A stretch of 64,000 nucleotides of DNA, taken from the NCBI RefSeq assembly GCF_025244705.1, contig NZ_CP104207.1:1-64000 (forward strand). Direction: 5' to 3'. Shown here in pieces: positions 8,630-17,151 of this stretch. Position 1 is the stretch's first letter. Every line of letters begins with the position of its first letter. The notes under the pieces are model-generated. The model saw only the letters and a program-made list of their open reading frames with translations. It was not told the origin of the DNA and did no database searches. Source of the DNA: Sphingopyxis sp. PET50 (GTDB lineage Bacteria > Pseudomonadota > Alphaproteobacteria > Sphingomonadales > Sphingomonadaceae). A program made the position numbers and the translations under genes.

Positions 8630-9688
8630 ATGTGGTGGGCGCTGGCCTTGATGTCGGGATTTTACGGGTCGCTGGTCGACGATCCGGCGGAAATGCGCTT
8701 CTGCGTCGTCGCGGGCGAGGCCGAGGCGGTGTCGGCCGATCCCGACGAGGCGATGATGCACCGGCTGGTCGCGCGCAAATTCCTGCTGCGGCTCGCCGAT
8801 GTCGGGGCGATGGACGCCGGTGCGCTGGACGAGGCGCGATCGCGCTATGAAAGCGGCGCCGAAAATCTGGAACGCTATGAACATTGCCGCACGCTGGCGC
8901 TTAGCATTCCCGAGGGGGGCGGCCTGACCGACGCGGCGGCGCAGCTCGACGGGGACGACGCCGCCGAACCGGCGGCGGACGCCGACACCGACGCCGCGGC
9001 GGCGCCCCCGGCGGCCGATGCGCGGGCGGAATCCGGCGACGACTGGTTTCCGACCTTTCGCGACCTGCGCGACACGCGCATCGCCGAAGTGCGCTGCACG
9101 ATGCTCGCGGGCCTGGTGATGGCGGAGGTCGAGCGCGGCGTGTCGAAGGAAAGCCATGGGCTGACCCGCGCCGACGCCGAAACGCTCGGGGGGCAATTGG
9201 CCGCCGCGATCGGCGAGGAAACGGGATATGACGCGGCGCGCGTGCGGGCGCTCTACAAATATGATTTCGAGCTGTTCGCCGAACTCGCGCTCGCCGAAAC
9301 GCCGAAGGAGGGGGAGGCCAAGGCGGCGCTCGACGCCGCGATCGGCCGGTGCCGTCCGCTCTATGACTCGATCGATGCGGCGGCGGGCACGGTGGCCGGG
9401 CTCGCGCCGGTGCGGATCGACGCCGCCGACGAACGGGTCGGTATCGGCGACTGCTATGCGATCGTGTCGCATTTCGCGCGCGGCCTTCCGCCCGCTTCGC
9501 GTGAGGGCAAGGCCTTTGCCGACATGCTCGCGAACCTCGACCGCCAGTTCGCGGCGGGGGGCGATAACCCTGCGGGGGCAAAGGCGGCGGCGCTTGCCGC
9601 CTTCGACGCGGACCTGTTTCAGGACCTGAGCGAAGCCAATGCCGAAATCCGCATGGAGCAATGCTTCGCCATGGCCGGTGGCAGCTGA
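8630..9688 (+). CDS. Uncharacterised alanine/aspartate-rich protein
   Basis: The 352-residue protein begins MWWALALMSGFYGSLVDD after a good ribosome-binding site (GGAGGGG). The short hydrophobic start may be a weak signal or anchor. An acidic, alanine-rich low-complexity linker (about residues 110-145) separates two helical segments. Scattered cysteines recur in similar settings (RFCVVAGE, EHCRTLAL, VRCTMLAG, GRCRPLYD, GDCYAIVS, EQCFAMAG), suggesting a periplasmic, disulfide-containing helical protein. I do not recognise a family. It is divergent from lnt and convergent with the DUF2141 gene. Confidence 0.7.
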   Translation: MWWALALMSGFYGSLVDDPAEMRFCVVAGEAEAVSADPDEAMMHRLVARKFLLRLADVGAMDAGALDEARSRYESGAENLERYEHCRTLALSIPEGGGLTDAAAQLDGDDAAEPAADADTDAAAAPPAADARAESGDDWFPTFRDLRDTRIAEVRCTMLAGLVMAEVERGVSKESHGLTRADAETLGGQLAAAIGEETGYDAARVRALYKYDFELFAELALAETPKEGEAKAALDAAIGRCRPLYDSIDAAAGTVAGLAPVRIDAADERVGIGDCYAIVSHFARGLPPASREGKAFADMLANLDRQFAAGGDNPAGAKAAALAAFDADLFQDLSEANAEIRMEQCFAMAGGS

Positions 9689-9697
9689 CGCGCCGGC

Positions 9698-10159
9698 CTA
9701 CAGCATATATTTCATCCGGATCGACTGGGCGGTGTCGCCGTTCACCGCGAAGCTTGCCGATTTGAAGCTCGGCGCGCCCATGCCGATGGCCGGATTGCGC
9801 GAAAAGCCGAAGCCTTCCCTGGGCAGGAACAGCGCCATGTCCATCTTGTTGTTGGCATTCTCGTCATGGACGACCGCGATGGCATAGGTGCCCGTGGCGG
9901 GTGCCGCGACCTGGAAATGGGCGGCGTCGGTCGCCTTCACCGCCATGCGCACCGAGCCCGCGTCCTTGCTGCAATCGGGAAAGGCCTTGGGATTGGTGGT
10001 CAGGCAGACCAGCACTTGCCCTTTCGCGTTGCGCAGACCGGTTATGCCGACGTCGATGCTAGGCGGCGGAGTGCTCGCGGCGGTCAGCAGGAGGATCGAA
10101 GCGGCCAAGGCCAAGATCGGTGCCGCACGCCTTGTCCCAGAAGCGGAAATAAAGCCCAT
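9698..10159 (-). CDS. DUF2141-family secreted protein
   Basis: A signal-like hydrophobic N-terminus (PILALAASILLLTAAS) leads into a small beta-sandwich of the DUF2141 type: IDVGITGLRNAKGQVLVCLT, then YAIAVVHDENANNKMD, then GFGFSRNPAIGMGAPSF. The motif HDENxNxKMD is typical of the family, whose function is unknown. The ATG at 10159 makes it overlap the end of the upstream desaturase gene by about 100 bases. A TTG further in would shorten that overlap. Confidence 0.85.
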   Translation of the reverse strand: MGFISASGTRRAAPILALAASILLLTAASTPPPSIDVGITGLRNAKGQVLVCLTTNPKAFPDCSKDAGSVRMAVKATDAAHFQVAAPATGTYAIAVVHDENANNKMDMALFLPREGFGFSRNPAIGMGAPSFKSASFAVNGDTAQSIRMKYML

Positions 10160-10816
10160 AATTCCCCCGGTAGGCGGCGTGATGCTGCTGATGGTGCGTC
10201 GCGGTTATCAGCCAGCGTCCCGCGGGTCCATGAACAAGCGCGCGCGGGAACATTTCCCAGCCCATATGATTGCCGACGCCCATGATCGTCATGATCGCCA
10301 GCACGAGCCCGAGCACCGCGACATGGATCGGGATCAGGAAGACGAGCGCGGGAATGACGACCGCGCCGGTCACCGCCTCGACGGGGTGAAAGCTCATTGC
10401 GGCCCAGGCGGTCGGCGGCTGCAGCTGTCGTGATGGACGGCGTGGGCAATGCGGAACAAGGCGGGGCGGTGCATCCAGCGGTGCGTCCAGTAAAACCATG
10501 TGTCGTGGACCAGCAGATAGGCGAACAGGCTGACCGGCAGATACCAGAGCGGATAATCGCCGACGTCGGTGTAGATGCGCGTCCAGCCATGCTCGCGCCA
10601 CCCCCAGGCGACGATGCCCGCGGGGATGCCGTAAATGGCGGCGCTGGCCAGGCTCCAGCCGATCTCGCGCCGCATCTGGCGTTCGAGGCCGCGATAGAGG
10701 CCGGGGTGCCGGATGCGCGTCGCGAGCGCGAAGCCGCCGCTGCTGATCAGATAACGCACGCCGACGATCAAGGTCATCGCGAGCGCGGAGAGCAGGATCG
10801 CGCCCGCGGCGCTCAC
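10059..10816 (-). CDS. Sterol desaturase / fatty acid hydroxylase family protein (apparent frameshift)
   Basis: This is an integral-membrane di-iron oxygenase of the ERG3/carotenoid-hydroxylase superfamily. Histidine clusters are visible in two frames: HDTWFYWTHRWMHR and HAVHHDS in the first, and HPVEAVTG, GNHMGWE and THHQQHH in the second. The frame breaks near 10425, between HAVHHDS and PPTAWAAMSFHP, probably a sequencing indel. It starts with GTG at 10816, overlapping the ParA-like stop. Its substrate is unknown; the carotenoid genes start about 1.4 kb away but on the other strand. Confidence 0.85.
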
Positions 10817-11565
10817 CTGTTTTTGGCGGCGCCGAGCAGCGCGGCGACCCGCTCCCACAGCATCGCATAGGCCTGACCCGCCTTGCTGCGCCGGGCAAAA
10901 GCGGCGAGGGGCTTGCGGCGCACCGCCATCTGTTCGACCGCGCTCGCCATCGGCAGCACCGGCCATGCCGCCTCGGCGGCGAGCGCGTCGCGGTGCAGCG
11001 CGCGGCGCGCGTCGACCATCGCGTAAACGGGCAGCAAGGGAGTGCTTGTCTTCTTGGCGGGACGCAGATGCGCGACCACCTCGTCGAGCGCGCGGCGCGA
11101 CAGCGGCGAAGGGATGACCGGCACGACGATCAGGTCGGTGGCGCGCATCATCTGCTCGCTCGTCTCGGTCAGTCCCGGCGGACAATCGAGAATGACGCGG
11201 TCGTAACCGGCGCCGATCTCCTCGATCAGCCGCACGAGCCTTTTCTTCTTGCCCGCATCGAGGAACAGCGCGTCGAGACCGCGCAGCGAGGTGTCGGCGG
11301 GCAGCAGGTCGAGTCCCGGAATCGCGGTCGCGACGACCAGCTTTGCGGGCGCGATATCGCGGTCGAACACCCGGTCGGCGGTGCGCTTGCCGGGGCCGTC
11401 ATGGCCGAGGATGAAGCTCGATGCCGCCTGCCCGTCGAGGTCCCAGAGCAGCGTCCTGCCGCCCGCCTGCAACGCCGCCTCGGCGGCGAGGTTGACCGCC
11501 AGGCTGGTCTTTCCGACCCCGCCCTTCAGGCTGTAGACAGCGATGACCTGGGCCTGTTTGCTCAT
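10813..11565 (-). CDS. ParA/MinD-family P-loop ATPase
   Basis: The 250-residue protein has a deviant Walker A (YSLKGGVGKTSLAVNLA), the WDLDGQAASS segment (A'), and DRVILDCPPGLTETS as Walker B. This is the ParA architecture used for plasmid or chromosome segregation or positioning of cell components. No ParB-like partner is adjacent, so this is an orphan of unknown cargo. It overlaps the desaturase start by GTGA, so the two are probably translated together. Confidence 0.9.
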   Translation of the reverse strand: MSKQAQVIAVYSLKGGVGKTSLAVNLAAEAALQAGGRTLLWDLDGQAASSFILGHDGPGKRTADRVFDRDIAPAKLVVATAIPGLDLLPADTSLRGLDALFLDAGKKKRLVRLIEEIGAGYDRVILDCPPGLTETSEQMMRATDLIVVPVIPSPLSRRALDEVVAHLRPAKKTSTPLLPVYAMVDARRALHRDALAAEAAWPVLPMASAVEQMAVRRKPLAAFARRSKAGQAYAMLWERVAALLGAAKNR

Positions 11566-11596
11566 GGGCCGGGAGTCGGGTGTTTCGCGCGGCGAG

Positions 11597-12124
11597 TCAA
11601 GCGGGCGGTGCGGCGGTACCGGGACCGAGCGCGCGCTGCATATAGACAGTGTCGAGCCAGCGGCCGTGCTTCCATCCCATGCCGGCGAGGCGTCCGGCAT
11701 GGGCGAAACCGCAGGCGGCATGGAGTGCGACCGAGGCGGGTTCGCCGCCGCCGATCACCGCGACCATGGTGCGGAAACCGCTCGCCTCCGCCGCGATCAG
11801 GAGGGCGCCCAGCAGCGCGCGTCCGACGCCGCGGCGCTGCGCTTGCGGCGCGACATAGATGCTGTCCTCGCACGCCCAGGCATAGGCGGCGCGCGGGCGG
11901 TACTGGCTGGCATAGGCATAGCCGAGCAGGCCGTCATCGGCATCGCGCGCGGTCAGGAAGGGCCAGCCTTTGGCGAGATGATCGGCGATCAGCCGTTCGG
12001 TCGCCGTTACGCTGCGCGGTTCGATATCGTAGCTCGCGGTGCCGTGCAGGACATGGTGGGCATAGATCGCCGCGACGCCTTCGGCATCGGTGACGGCGGC
12101 GGGGCGGATGGTCGGTTCGGCCAT
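11597..12124 (-). CDS. GNAT N-acetyltransferase, phosphinothricin acetyltransferase-like
   Basis: The 175-residue product carries a full GNAT fold. It begins MAEPTIRPAAVTDAEGVAAIYAHHVLHGTASYD, typical of the PAT/BAR group, and the acetyl-CoA loop QAQRRGVGRALLGAL is clear. The later VAVIGGGEPASVALHAACGFAHAGRL is also typical. Members acetylate phosphinothricin or amino-acid-like amines such as methionine sulfoximine; the substrate here cannot be told. It is divergent from crtY. Confidence 0.9.
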   Translation of the reverse strand: MAEPTIRPAAVTDAEGVAAIYAHHVLHGTASYDIEPRSVTATERLIADHLAKGWPFLTARDADDGLLGYAYASQYRPRAAYAWACEDSIYVAPQAQRRGVGRALLGALLIAAEASGFRTMVAVIGGGEPASVALHAACGFAHAGRLAGMGWKHGRWLDTVYMQRALGPGTAAPPA

Positions 12125-12197
12125 GGTTTCGGGATAGCCTTTGCACGCCGCGGCGCAATCGCTTTGCGCCCTGTGCCGAGCGCGGCTAGGGCGGGGT

Positions 12198-13352
12198 ATG
12201 ACCAGCGCGCCCAACTCCTGCGACATCGCCATCGTCGGCGGCGGGCTGGCGGGCGGGCTCGCCGCGCTGGCGCTCGCGGCGAAGCGGCCCGACCTCGACG
12301 TGCGGCTGATCGAACCCGACGCGGTCGGCGGCAACCATATCTGGTCGTTTTTCGATAGCGATATCGCCGAAAGGCATCGCTGGCTCGTCGCGCCGCTCGT
12401 CCGCCATCATTGGCACGGCTATGACGTGCATTTCCCGCACCATCGCCGCACGCTGCGCATGGGCTACAAGAGCATCACCGGCGAAGCGCTGGCCGAGGCG
12501 GTCGCGGCGGCGCTGCCCGCCGATCGCGTCATCGCCGATCGCACCAAGCATGTCGCGTCCGACCATCTGCTTTTCGGGCGTGGCGGGCGGCTAAACGCGC
12601 GCCACGTCATCGACGCGCGCGGCGCGGGTAATCTGTCGGCGCTGGCCTGCGGCTGGCAGAAATTCGTCGGGCAGGCGCTGACCGTGAAGGGTGGCCATGG
12701 CCTCGCGCATCCGGTGGTGATGGACGCGCGGGTCGCGCAGCTCGACGGCTATCGCTTCGTCTATCTGCTGCCCCTCGACGAGGAGACGGTGTTCGTCGAG
12801 GACACCTATTACAGCGACAGCCCCGACCTCGACGCCGATCTGATCCGCGAGCGTATCGGCGCCTATGCGGCCTGGCGGGAGTGGGAGGTGACGGCGCACA
12901 CGCGCGAGGAGACGGGCGTGCTGCCGGTCGTCATCGCGGGCGAGTTCGACCGCTTCTGGCCCGAAGGCGACAAGGTTGCGCGCATCGGTACCCGCGCCGG
13001 GGCGTTCCATGCGACCACCGGCTATTCGCTGCCCGATGCGGTGCGCACCGCCGCCGCGCTGCCGGCGCTGGTCGACGGCGCCGACCTGCCCGCGAAGCTG
13101 CGCGAGCGCGCGGCGCGCGGCTGGCGGCGCCAGCGTTTCTATCGCCTGCTCGACGCGATGCTGTTCCGTGCCGCCGAACCCGCGCAGCGCGTGCGCGTCT
13201 TCGAGCGTTTCTATCGCCTGTCGCCGCGGCTGATTTCGCGCTTCTATGCCGGGCAATCGACGCGCGGCGACAAATTGCGGCTGCTGGCGGGCAAGCCCCC
13301 GGTGCCGGTCGGGCGCGCGCTGAGCGCGGTGCGGAAGTTCGACTGGAAATGA
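12198..13352 (+). CDS. crtY: Lycopene beta-cyclase CrtY
   Basis: CrtY converts lycopene to beta-carotene. The 384-residue protein has the N-terminal dinucleotide motif DIAIVGGGLAGGLAALAL, then GGNHIWSFFD, DARGAG, and the lycopene-cyclase segment VFVEDTYYSDSPDLD with VLPVVIAGEF. Start at 12198 follows GCGGGG and places the nucleotide-binding motif at the usual distance. Its stop overlaps the crtI ATG, so it is translationally coupled to crtI. Confidence 0.95.
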   Translation: MTSAPNSCDIAIVGGGLAGGLAALALAAKRPDLDVRLIEPDAVGGNHIWSFFDSDIAERHRWLVAPLVRHHWHGYDVHFPHHRRTLRMGYKSITGEALAEAVAAALPADRVIADRTKHVASDHLLFGRGGRLNARHVIDARGAGNLSALACGWQKFVGQALTVKGGHGLAHPVVMDARVAQLDGYRFVYLLPLDEETVFVEDTYYSDSPDLDADLIRERIGAYAAWREWEVTAHTREETGVLPVVIAGEFDRFWPEGDKVARIGTRAGAFHATTGYSLPDAVRTAAALPALVDGADLPAKLRERAARGWRRQRFYRLLDAMLFRAAEPAQRVRVFERFYRLSPRLISRFYAGQSTRGDKLRLLAGKPPVPVGRALSAVRKFDWK

Positions 13353-14839
13353 CGCGCAAGGCCATCGTCGTCGGCGCCGGTTTCGGCGGCCTCGCGCTCG
13401 CGATCCGGCTGCAGTCGGCGGGCGTGGAAACGACGGTCGTCGAGGCGCGCGATAAGCCTGGCGGGCGGGCGTACCACTGGGTTCAGGACGGTTTTACCTT
13501 CGACGCCGGGCCGACGGTGATCACCGATCCGCCGTGCCTGCACGAATTGTGGGGGCTCAGCGGGCAGCATATGGCGGCCGACGTCGATCTCGTCCCCGTC
13601 ATGCCCTTCTACCGCCTCGACTGGCCCGACGGCTCGACCTTCGACTATTCGAACGACGAGGCGGCGCTCGCGGCGGAGATCGCGAAGCTCAACCCCGCCG
13701 ACGTCGGGGGCTACCGGAAATTCCTGACCTATTCGAAGGGGGTCTATGAACAGGGCTATGTGAAGCTCGGTTCGGTCGCCTTCCTCGACTTCGCCTCGAT
13801 GATCCGCGCGGCGCCCGCGCTGATGAAATATCGGGCGTGGCGCAGCGTCTATTCGATCGTCGCCTCCTATGTGGCGGATGAGCGGCTGCGGCAGGCACTG
13901 TCGTTCCACACCTTGCTCGTCGGCGGCAATCCGATGACGACGAGCAGCATCTATGCGCTGATCCACACGATCGAGAAGGATGGCGGCGTCTGGTTCGCGC
14001 GCGGCGGCACCAATGCGCTGGTGGGCGGCTTGGTGCGGCTGTTCGAGCGGTTGGGCGGGACGCTGCGCCTCGGCGATCCGGTGACGGCGATCGAGACGCA
14101 GGGCGACCGCGCGACGGGCGTTGCCACCGCAAGCGGCTGGCGCGGCACGGCCGACATGGTCGCGTGCAACGGCGACCTGATGCACAGCTACCGCGACCTG
14201 CTCGATCACAGGCGCGGGCCGAAGGTCGCGAAGTCGCTCGCGCGCAAACGCTGGTCGCCGTCGCTGTTCGTCGTCCATTTCGGGGTGAAGGGCGATTATC
14301 CCGATATCGCGCATCACAGCATCCTCTTTGGCCCGCGCTACAAGGGACTGCTCGACGACATCTACAGCAACGGCGTCGTGCCGCAGGATTTCTCGCTCTA
14401 CCTCCACCACCCCAGCGCGACCGACCCCGGCATGGCGCCGCCGGGCCATGCTACCTTCTACGCGCTCGCCCCCGTCGCGCATCTGGGCAAGGTGCAGGCC
14501 GATTGGGACGGCGATTTCGGGCGGCAATTCGCCGACGCGATCCTGGACGAGGTGGAGGCGCGAGTCCTCCCGGGCCTGCGCGCCAATCTGGTCACCCGCT
14601 TCCACTACACGCCCGCCGATTTCGGCCGCGACCTGTCGGCGCATCTCGGCAGCGCGTTCAGCCTCGAACCCGTGCTGTGGCAAAGCGCCTGGTTCCGCGC
14701 CCACAACCGCGACGATGTGATTTCGAATCTTTACTTCGTCGGCGCGGGGACGCATCCGGGCGCAGGAATTCCGGGCGTCGTCGGCAGTGCCAAGGCGACG
14801 GCAGCCTTGATGCTCGAATCCCAAATCCGTTCGCCCTGA
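13349..14839 (+). CDS. crtI: Phytoene desaturase CrtI
   Basis: The 496-residue flavoprotein desaturates phytoene toward lycopene. The FAD-binding motif AIVVGAGFGGLALAIRLQ starts the protein, with ARDKPGGRAY soon after. The C-terminal NLYFVGAGTHPGAGIPGVV is the bacterial CrtI signature. The ATG overlaps the crtY stop. The last codons and the stop (IRSP, 14837-14839) lie inside the left arm of a palindromic repeat, so the C-terminus has been shaped by that insertion. Confidence 0.96.
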   Translation: MTRKAIVVGAGFGGLALAIRLQSAGVETTVVEARDKPGGRAYHWVQDGFTFDAGPTVITDPPCLHELWGLSGQHMAADVDLVPVMPFYRLDWPDGSTFDYSNDEAALAAEIAKLNPADVGGYRKFLTYSKGVYEQGYVKLGSVAFLDFASMIRAAPALMKYRAWRSVYSIVASYVADERLRQALSFHTLLVGGNPMTTSSIYALIHTIEKDGGVWFARGGTNALVGGLVRLFERLGGTLRLGDPVTAIETQGDRATGVATASGWRGTADMVACNGDLMHSYRDLLDHRRGPKVAKSLARKRWSPSLFVVHFGVKGDYPDIAHHSILFGPRYKGLLDDIYSNGVVPQDFSLYLHHPSATDPGMAPPGHATFYALAPVAHLGKVQADWDGDFGRQFADAILDEVEARVLPGLRANLVTRFHYTPADFGRDLSAHLGSAFSLEPVLWQSAWFRAHNRDDVISNLYFVGAGTHPGAGIPGVVGSAKATAALMLESQIRSP

Positions 14840-14913
14840 GCTTGTCGAAGGGCCGTTCTTCCTTCAAAGGCGCAAGAGCAAGAACAGGCCTTCGACAAGC
14901 TCAGGCCGAACGG
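14827..14913. repeat. Palindromic intergenic repeat (TTCGACAAGCTCAGG type)
   Basis: The arms 14827-14854 and 14887-14913 are near-perfect inverted repeats containing CTGAGCTTGTCGAAG and its complement. A second short inverted repeat (TGTTCTTGCTCTTGCG-like) fills the centre. Repeats of this sequence are widespread in sphingomonads. On crtI-LOG mRNA it would fold into a long hairpin after crtI, possibly setting the relative level of the two genes. Confidence 0.85.
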
Positions 14914-14935
14914 AATTTGTGAAAGCACCCAAGCG

Positions 14936-15517
14936 ATGAAACGCCTCGCCGTCTATTGTGGCTCCGCCACCCCCGCCGACCCCATCTATATCGAAACCGC
15001 GCAGCATGTCGGGCGCACCCTCGCCGAAAAGGGCATCGGAGTCGTCTATGGCGGCGGCTGGCTCGGGCTGATGGGCGCGGTCGCCGATGCGGCGCTGGCA
15101 GCGGGCGGCGAGGTGATCGGGGTGATCCCCGACGCGCTCGTCGGGACCGAGGTCGCGCATCGCGGCTGCACCGAACTGCACGTCGTCGGCGGCATGCACG
15201 AGCGCAAGAAGATGTTCACCGACCTGTCGGACGGTTTTCTCACCATCCCCGGCGGGGTCGGCACGATGGACGAATTGTGGGAAGCGATCAGCTGGGCGCA
15301 GCTCGGCTATCATGCGAAACCCGTCGGGCTGCTCAACGCCGCGGGTTTCTACAACGACCTGATCGCCTTCAATCGCCACATGATCGAGGTCGGCTTCATC
15401 CGGCCCGCCCATGCCGGTATCATGATCGTCGATGCGGGGCTCGAACCCCTGCTCGACAAGATGGCGGCCTATGAACCGCACGCGCCGATCTTCGCGATGA
15501 AGGCCGACGATTTGTGA
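14936..15517 (+). CDS. LOG-family (lysine decarboxylase-like) phosphoribohydrolase
   Basis: The 193-residue protein has the family signature LTIPGGVGTMDELWE plus the N-terminal VYCGSATPADPIY and GVVYGGGWLGLMG. Despite the old name, LOG proteins release free bases from nucleoside 5'-monophosphates (cytokinin activation in plants). In bacteria they usually act on AMP-like or cytokinin nucleotides. It sits between crtI and crtB on the same strand, flanked by a palindromic repeat on each side. A link to prenylated adenines is only speculation. Confidence 0.9.
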   Translation: MKRLAVYCGSATPADPIYIETAQHVGRTLAEKGIGVVYGGGWLGLMGAVADAALAAGGEVIGVIPDALVGTEVAHRGCTELHVVGGMHERKKMFTDLSDGFLTIPGGVGTMDELWEAISWAQLGYHAKPVGLLNAAGFYNDLIAFNRHMIEVGFIRPAHAGIMIVDAGLEPLLDKMAAYEPHAPIFAMKADDL

Positions 15518-15540
15518 TGGACCGGCCGGGGGGCGATTTT

Positions 15541-15638
15541 CTCCCTTCCCGCTTGCGGGAGGGGTCGGGGAGGGCCTGTTGGTCGGTCGCCATTGCGAGA
15601 CACGCCCTCCCTCAACCCCTCCCGCAAGTGGGAGGGGG
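15541..15638. repeat. Palindromic repeat (CCCGCTTGCGGGAGGGG type) before crtB
   Basis: Left arm 15541-15575 and right arm 15604-15638 are inverted repeats built on CTCCCGC and GCGGGAG, and each arm can itself form a small hairpin. The right arm ends in GGGAGGGGG two bases before the crtB ATG, so the element supplies the Shine-Dalgarno sequence of crtB. Folding of the arm would hide that site. Confidence 0.85.
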
Positions 15639-15640
15639 AC

Positions 15641-16588
15641 ATGACCTATGACGCGCATGATCTCCACGGCTTCGCGCACGACAGCATCGCGCAGGGTTCG
15701 AAAAGCTTCGCGCTCGCAAGCCGCCTGTTCGACCGCATCACGCGCGAGCGTGTGTGGCTGCTCTATGCCTGGTGCCGCGCCGCCGACGACCTGACCGACG
15801 GGCAGGATCATGGCGGGACGATGACGCCCGGTCATGACGCCAGGGCCGCCGTCGCGTGCATCCGCGACCTGACCGACAAGGCTTATGCCGGGCAGCCGAC
15901 CGGCGACCTCGCCTTCGACGGCCTCGGCTACCTGCTCACCGAGATCGCGATTCCGCGCGCGGTCATCGACGACATCATCGCGGGCTTCGAACTCGACGCC
16001 GCCGATTGGCGCCCGCGCAGCGAGCAGGACCTGCTGCGTTACAGCTATCATGTCGCGGGTGCGGTGGGGGTCGCGATGGCGCTGGTGATGGGGATCGACC
16101 CCGGCGACGAAACCACGCTCGACCGCGCGTCGGACCTCGGCATCGCCTTCCAACTCGCCAATATCGCGCGCGACGTGGCGGAGGATGCCGCCGCCGATCG
16201 CTGCTACCTGCCGGTCGAATGGCTGGTCGAACTCGACATCCCGCCGGGCCAGCATATGCACCCGGCCTTTCGCCCGCGCCTCGCGATCATGGCGAAGTGG
16301 CTGTCCGAAATGGCGGAGGAATATGAAGCGTCGGCGCGCTGGGGCGCGCGCAAGCTGCCGCCGCGCAGCCGCTGGGCGGTGCTCGCCGCTGCCGGCATCT
16401 ATGGCGACATCGCGCGCGAGGTCCGCGCGCGCGGCGACCATGCCTGGGACCACCGCGCCGGCACGTCGCTTTTCGCCAAGCTGGGCTGGGTCGCGCGCGC
16501 CGGCTGGTCGGTGCTGCGCCGCCCGCCGCAGCGGCGGATCAGCCGCAAGGGGCTGTGGACGCGGGCGCGTGCGGGGGCGACCGAATGA
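15641..16588 (+). CDS. crtB: Phytoene synthase CrtB
   Basis: CrtB condenses two geranylgeranyl diphosphates to phytoene. The 315-residue product has LYAWCRAADDLTD (first Asp-rich motif) and AFQLANIARDVAEDAAADRCYLP (second Asp-rich motif and squalene/phytoene synthase signature). The ATG at 15641 gives the usual N-terminus (FAHDSIAQGSKSFALASRLF). Its ribosome-binding site is the right arm of a repeat. Its stop overlaps the pnuC ATG. Confidence 0.95.
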   Translation: MTYDAHDLHGFAHDSIAQGSKSFALASRLFDRITRERVWLLYAWCRAADDLTDGQDHGGTMTPGHDARAAVACIRDLTDKAYAGQPTGDLAFDGLGYLLTEIAIPRAVIDDIIAGFELDAADWRPRSEQDLLRYSYHVAGAVGVAMALVMGIDPGDETTLDRASDLGIAFQLANIARDVAEDAAADRCYLPVEWLVELDIPPGQHMHPAFRPRLAIMAKWLSEMAEEYEASARWGARKLPPRSRWAVLAAAGIYGDIAREVRARGDHAWDHRAGTSLFAKLGWVARAGWSVLRRPPQRRISRKGLWTRARAGATE

Positions 16589-17151
16589 GCCAGCTCGAAT
16601 GGCTGGCCGCCGCGCTGGTCCTGATCAATGTCGCGCTCGTCGCGCTGCGCAGCGTGTGGAACTACCCCTTCGCGCTCGCCGCGGTCAGCGTCTATGCGAT
16701 CGTCTTCTTCGGGGCGAAGCTCTACAGCGACATGCTGCTCCAGGGCTTCTTCTTCGTGCTCAACCTGTACGGCTGGGCGGCGTGGATGCGCGCGAGGGAC
16801 GACAGCGGGGTGCCGGTCGGCTGGATGACCGACCGCGCGCGTCTGGCATGGGGTCTGACGACGGTCGTCGCCTGGGTCGTCTGGAGTTTCCTGATGCACC
16901 GCTACACCGACGCCGCCGCGCCCTGGGTCGACGGCGGAATCGCGATGCTCAGCATCACCGCGCAATGGCTGCTCGCGCGGCGGCGCGTCGAAAGCTGGTG
17001 GCTGTGGATTCTCGTCGATCTGATCGCGGTGCCGCTGTTCGCGTGGCGCGGGCTTTATGCGACCAGCGTCGTCTATGTCGTGTTGCTCGGCCTGTCGATC
17101 GACGGGCTGGTCCAGTGGCGCCGCGCCGCTGCGGAAGGCGCGTCGGCATGA
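16585..17151 (+). CDS. pnuC: Nicotinamide riboside transporter PnuC
   Basis: The 188-residue membrane protein has about seven hydrophobic segments and the family motif WNYPFALAAVSVYAIVFFGA followed by GFFFVLNLYGWAAW. WWLWILVDLIAVPLFAWRGL completes the PnuC pattern. PnuC imports nicotinamide riboside by facilitated diffusion, driven by phosphorylation inside the cell. The neighbour overlapping its stop is the matching kinase. The ATG overlaps the crtB stop, so the transporter is coupled to carotenoid synthesis. Confidence 0.94.
   Translation: MSQLEWLAAALVLINVALVALRSVWNYPFALAAVSVYAIVFFGAKLYSDMLLQGFFFVLNLYGWAAWMRARDDSGVPVGWMTDRARLAWGLTTVVAWVVWSFLMHRYTDAAAPWVDGGIAMLSITAQWLLARRRVESWWLWILVDLIAVPLFAWRGLYATSVVYVVLLGLSIDGLVQWRRAAAEGASA

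Noticed and set aside
14827..15638. CRISPR-like array around the LOG gene
   Set aside because: The repeats here are two different palindromes, each present once with inverted arms. There are no regularly spaced direct repeats and no cas genes in the window.
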